In this document: piece after piece, positions 63,663 to 64,000 of the stretch
Position numbering within the stretch: the stretch's first letter is position 1
Layout of the letters: every line of letters begins with the position of its first letter
From: Patulibacter minatonensis DSM 18081
GTDB taxonomy: Bacteria; Actinomycetota; Thermoleophilia; Solirubrobacterales; Solirubrobacteraceae
DNA: 64,000 nucleotides
Assembly: GCF_000519325.1 (NCBI RefSeq)
Contig: NZ_KI912613.1
Coordinates: 792,935 to 856,934 of the forward strand
Direction of reading: 5' to 3'
The notes under the pieces: model-generated
Told to the model about the DNA's origin: nothing
The model's database searches: none
Seen by the model: only the letters and a program-made list of their open reading frames with translations
Position numbers and translations under genes: made by a program

Positions 63663-64000
63663 ATGCCGCCGGCCCACTCACCGACCGCGCCGTGCGCCCC
63701 GCGCTCAGCCGTCGGTCGGCGCCGTGCCGCGCTGCAGCGCCGCGGCATCCGGCTGCTGCGGGCCGCCGACGAGCTCCTCGACCCGGCCGACCGCGTCGGG
63801 GAGGACGACGACGCGGCGCTCGAGCTCGTCGCCGCCCGCGCGGACGTCGCGTCGTCCTCGGTCGTCGAGCGGCTCTCCGACGGGGTCGACGCCGATCCGG
63901 GCGCTCTGGGCATGCTCCTCGTCGACCTGCAGTCGTTCCGCTCCGACGTGCAGGACCAGGAGCGCGGCGAGCGCCGCGACCGCTTCGACGCGCTGGAGCA
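63663..64000 (+). CDS. N-terminus of a third GAF-LuxR-type regulator (cut by window end)
   Basis: Open from ATG 63663 through the window end, 112 codons. The visible protein is helical; LLVDLQSFRSDVQDQERGERRDRFDALE aligns with LLVELTRIQGDLRDQ and LLVEVGELQSDLREH of the first-type regulators at 13685 and 26972. A TAGGAC box stands 7 nt before the ATG. The sensor and helix-turn-helix would be beyond the window. Confidence 0.6.
   Translation, partial: MPPAHSPTAPCAPRSAVGRRRAALQRRGIRLLRAADELLDPADRVGEDDDAALELVAARADVASSSVVERLSDGVDADPGALGMLLVDLQSFRSDVQDQERGERRDRFDALE

Overview
The window is about 64 kb of very GC-rich DNA with strong G/C bias at third codon positions. It has many GTG starts, actinobacterial-type regulators (LuxR, TetR, PucR, MocR) and F420-linked enzymes (a luciferase-like oxidoreductase and an F420:NADP oxidoreductase). 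This fits a soil actinobacterium, most likely of the Thermoleophilia (Solirubrobacterales, for example Patulibacter or Conexibacter relatives). That placement is inference from gene style. I see no rRNA, tRNA, CRISPR array, insertion sequence or prophage; it reads as ordinary chromosome rich in lipid and acyl-CoA catabolism.

Layout. 0-15 kb: the end of a membrane protein, ileS, an acyl-CoA synthetase with a tiny leader ORF, nudC, a 1-Cys peroxiredoxin divergent from a FadH-type dienoyl-CoA reductase, a glycosyltransferase, small unknown genes, and a coupled pair of GAF-LuxR regulators. 15-26 kb: a universal stress protein behind an MFS exporter, a divergent TetR repressor with two operators, an ABCG-type ABC transporter, a three-domain secreted cell-wall hydrolase with a structured 5' leader, a B3/B4 tRNA-editing-like protein, an orphan Mla/Mce-type ATPase, and a conserved unknown gene. 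25-30 kb: an aldehyde dehydrogenase, a second GAF-LuxR pair, an SCP2-like protein and a GFA protein. 30-36 kb: a partial leucine/isovalerate operon (isovaleryl-CoA dehydrogenase, then the biotin and carboxyltransferase subunits of methylcrotonyl-CoA carboxylase), divergent from an acyl-CoA synthetase. 38-45 kb: two SCP2-like proteins, a membrane protein, two SnoaL/NTF2-like proteins, an acetoacetyl-CoA-synthetase-like enzyme, an F420-type luciferase-like oxidoreductase and a lipoprotein. 45-54 kb: a TetR-controlled set (two acyl-CoA dehydrogenases and a MenB/BadI-like crotonase), an F420:NADP oxidoreductase, a second MFS exporter, a MaoC hydratase and another acyl-CoA dehydrogenase. 54-64 kb: a MocR regulator divergent from an FAD oxidoreductase, an AMP-binding ligase, a coupled operon (acyl-CoA synthetase, APH-like kinase, PucR regulator), and the start of a third GAF-LuxR-type gene cut by the window edge.

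How it works together (inference). Acyl-CoA ligases activate branched or alicyclic acids. Several dehydrogenases, a MaoC hydratase, a ring-opening crotonase, FadH and the isovaleryl/methylcrotonyl branch degrade them. SCP2-like and SnoaL-like proteins may carry or isomerise terpenoid or steroid-like substrates, and F420 enzymes handle some of the redox. Control is visible in the DNA: a TGAACGATCGTTCA-type operator recurs at three loci, a GC-rich palindromic element recurs before lipid genes, and at least sixteen genes have a TAnnnT-like box 6-8 nt from the start codon, implying leaderless transcripts.
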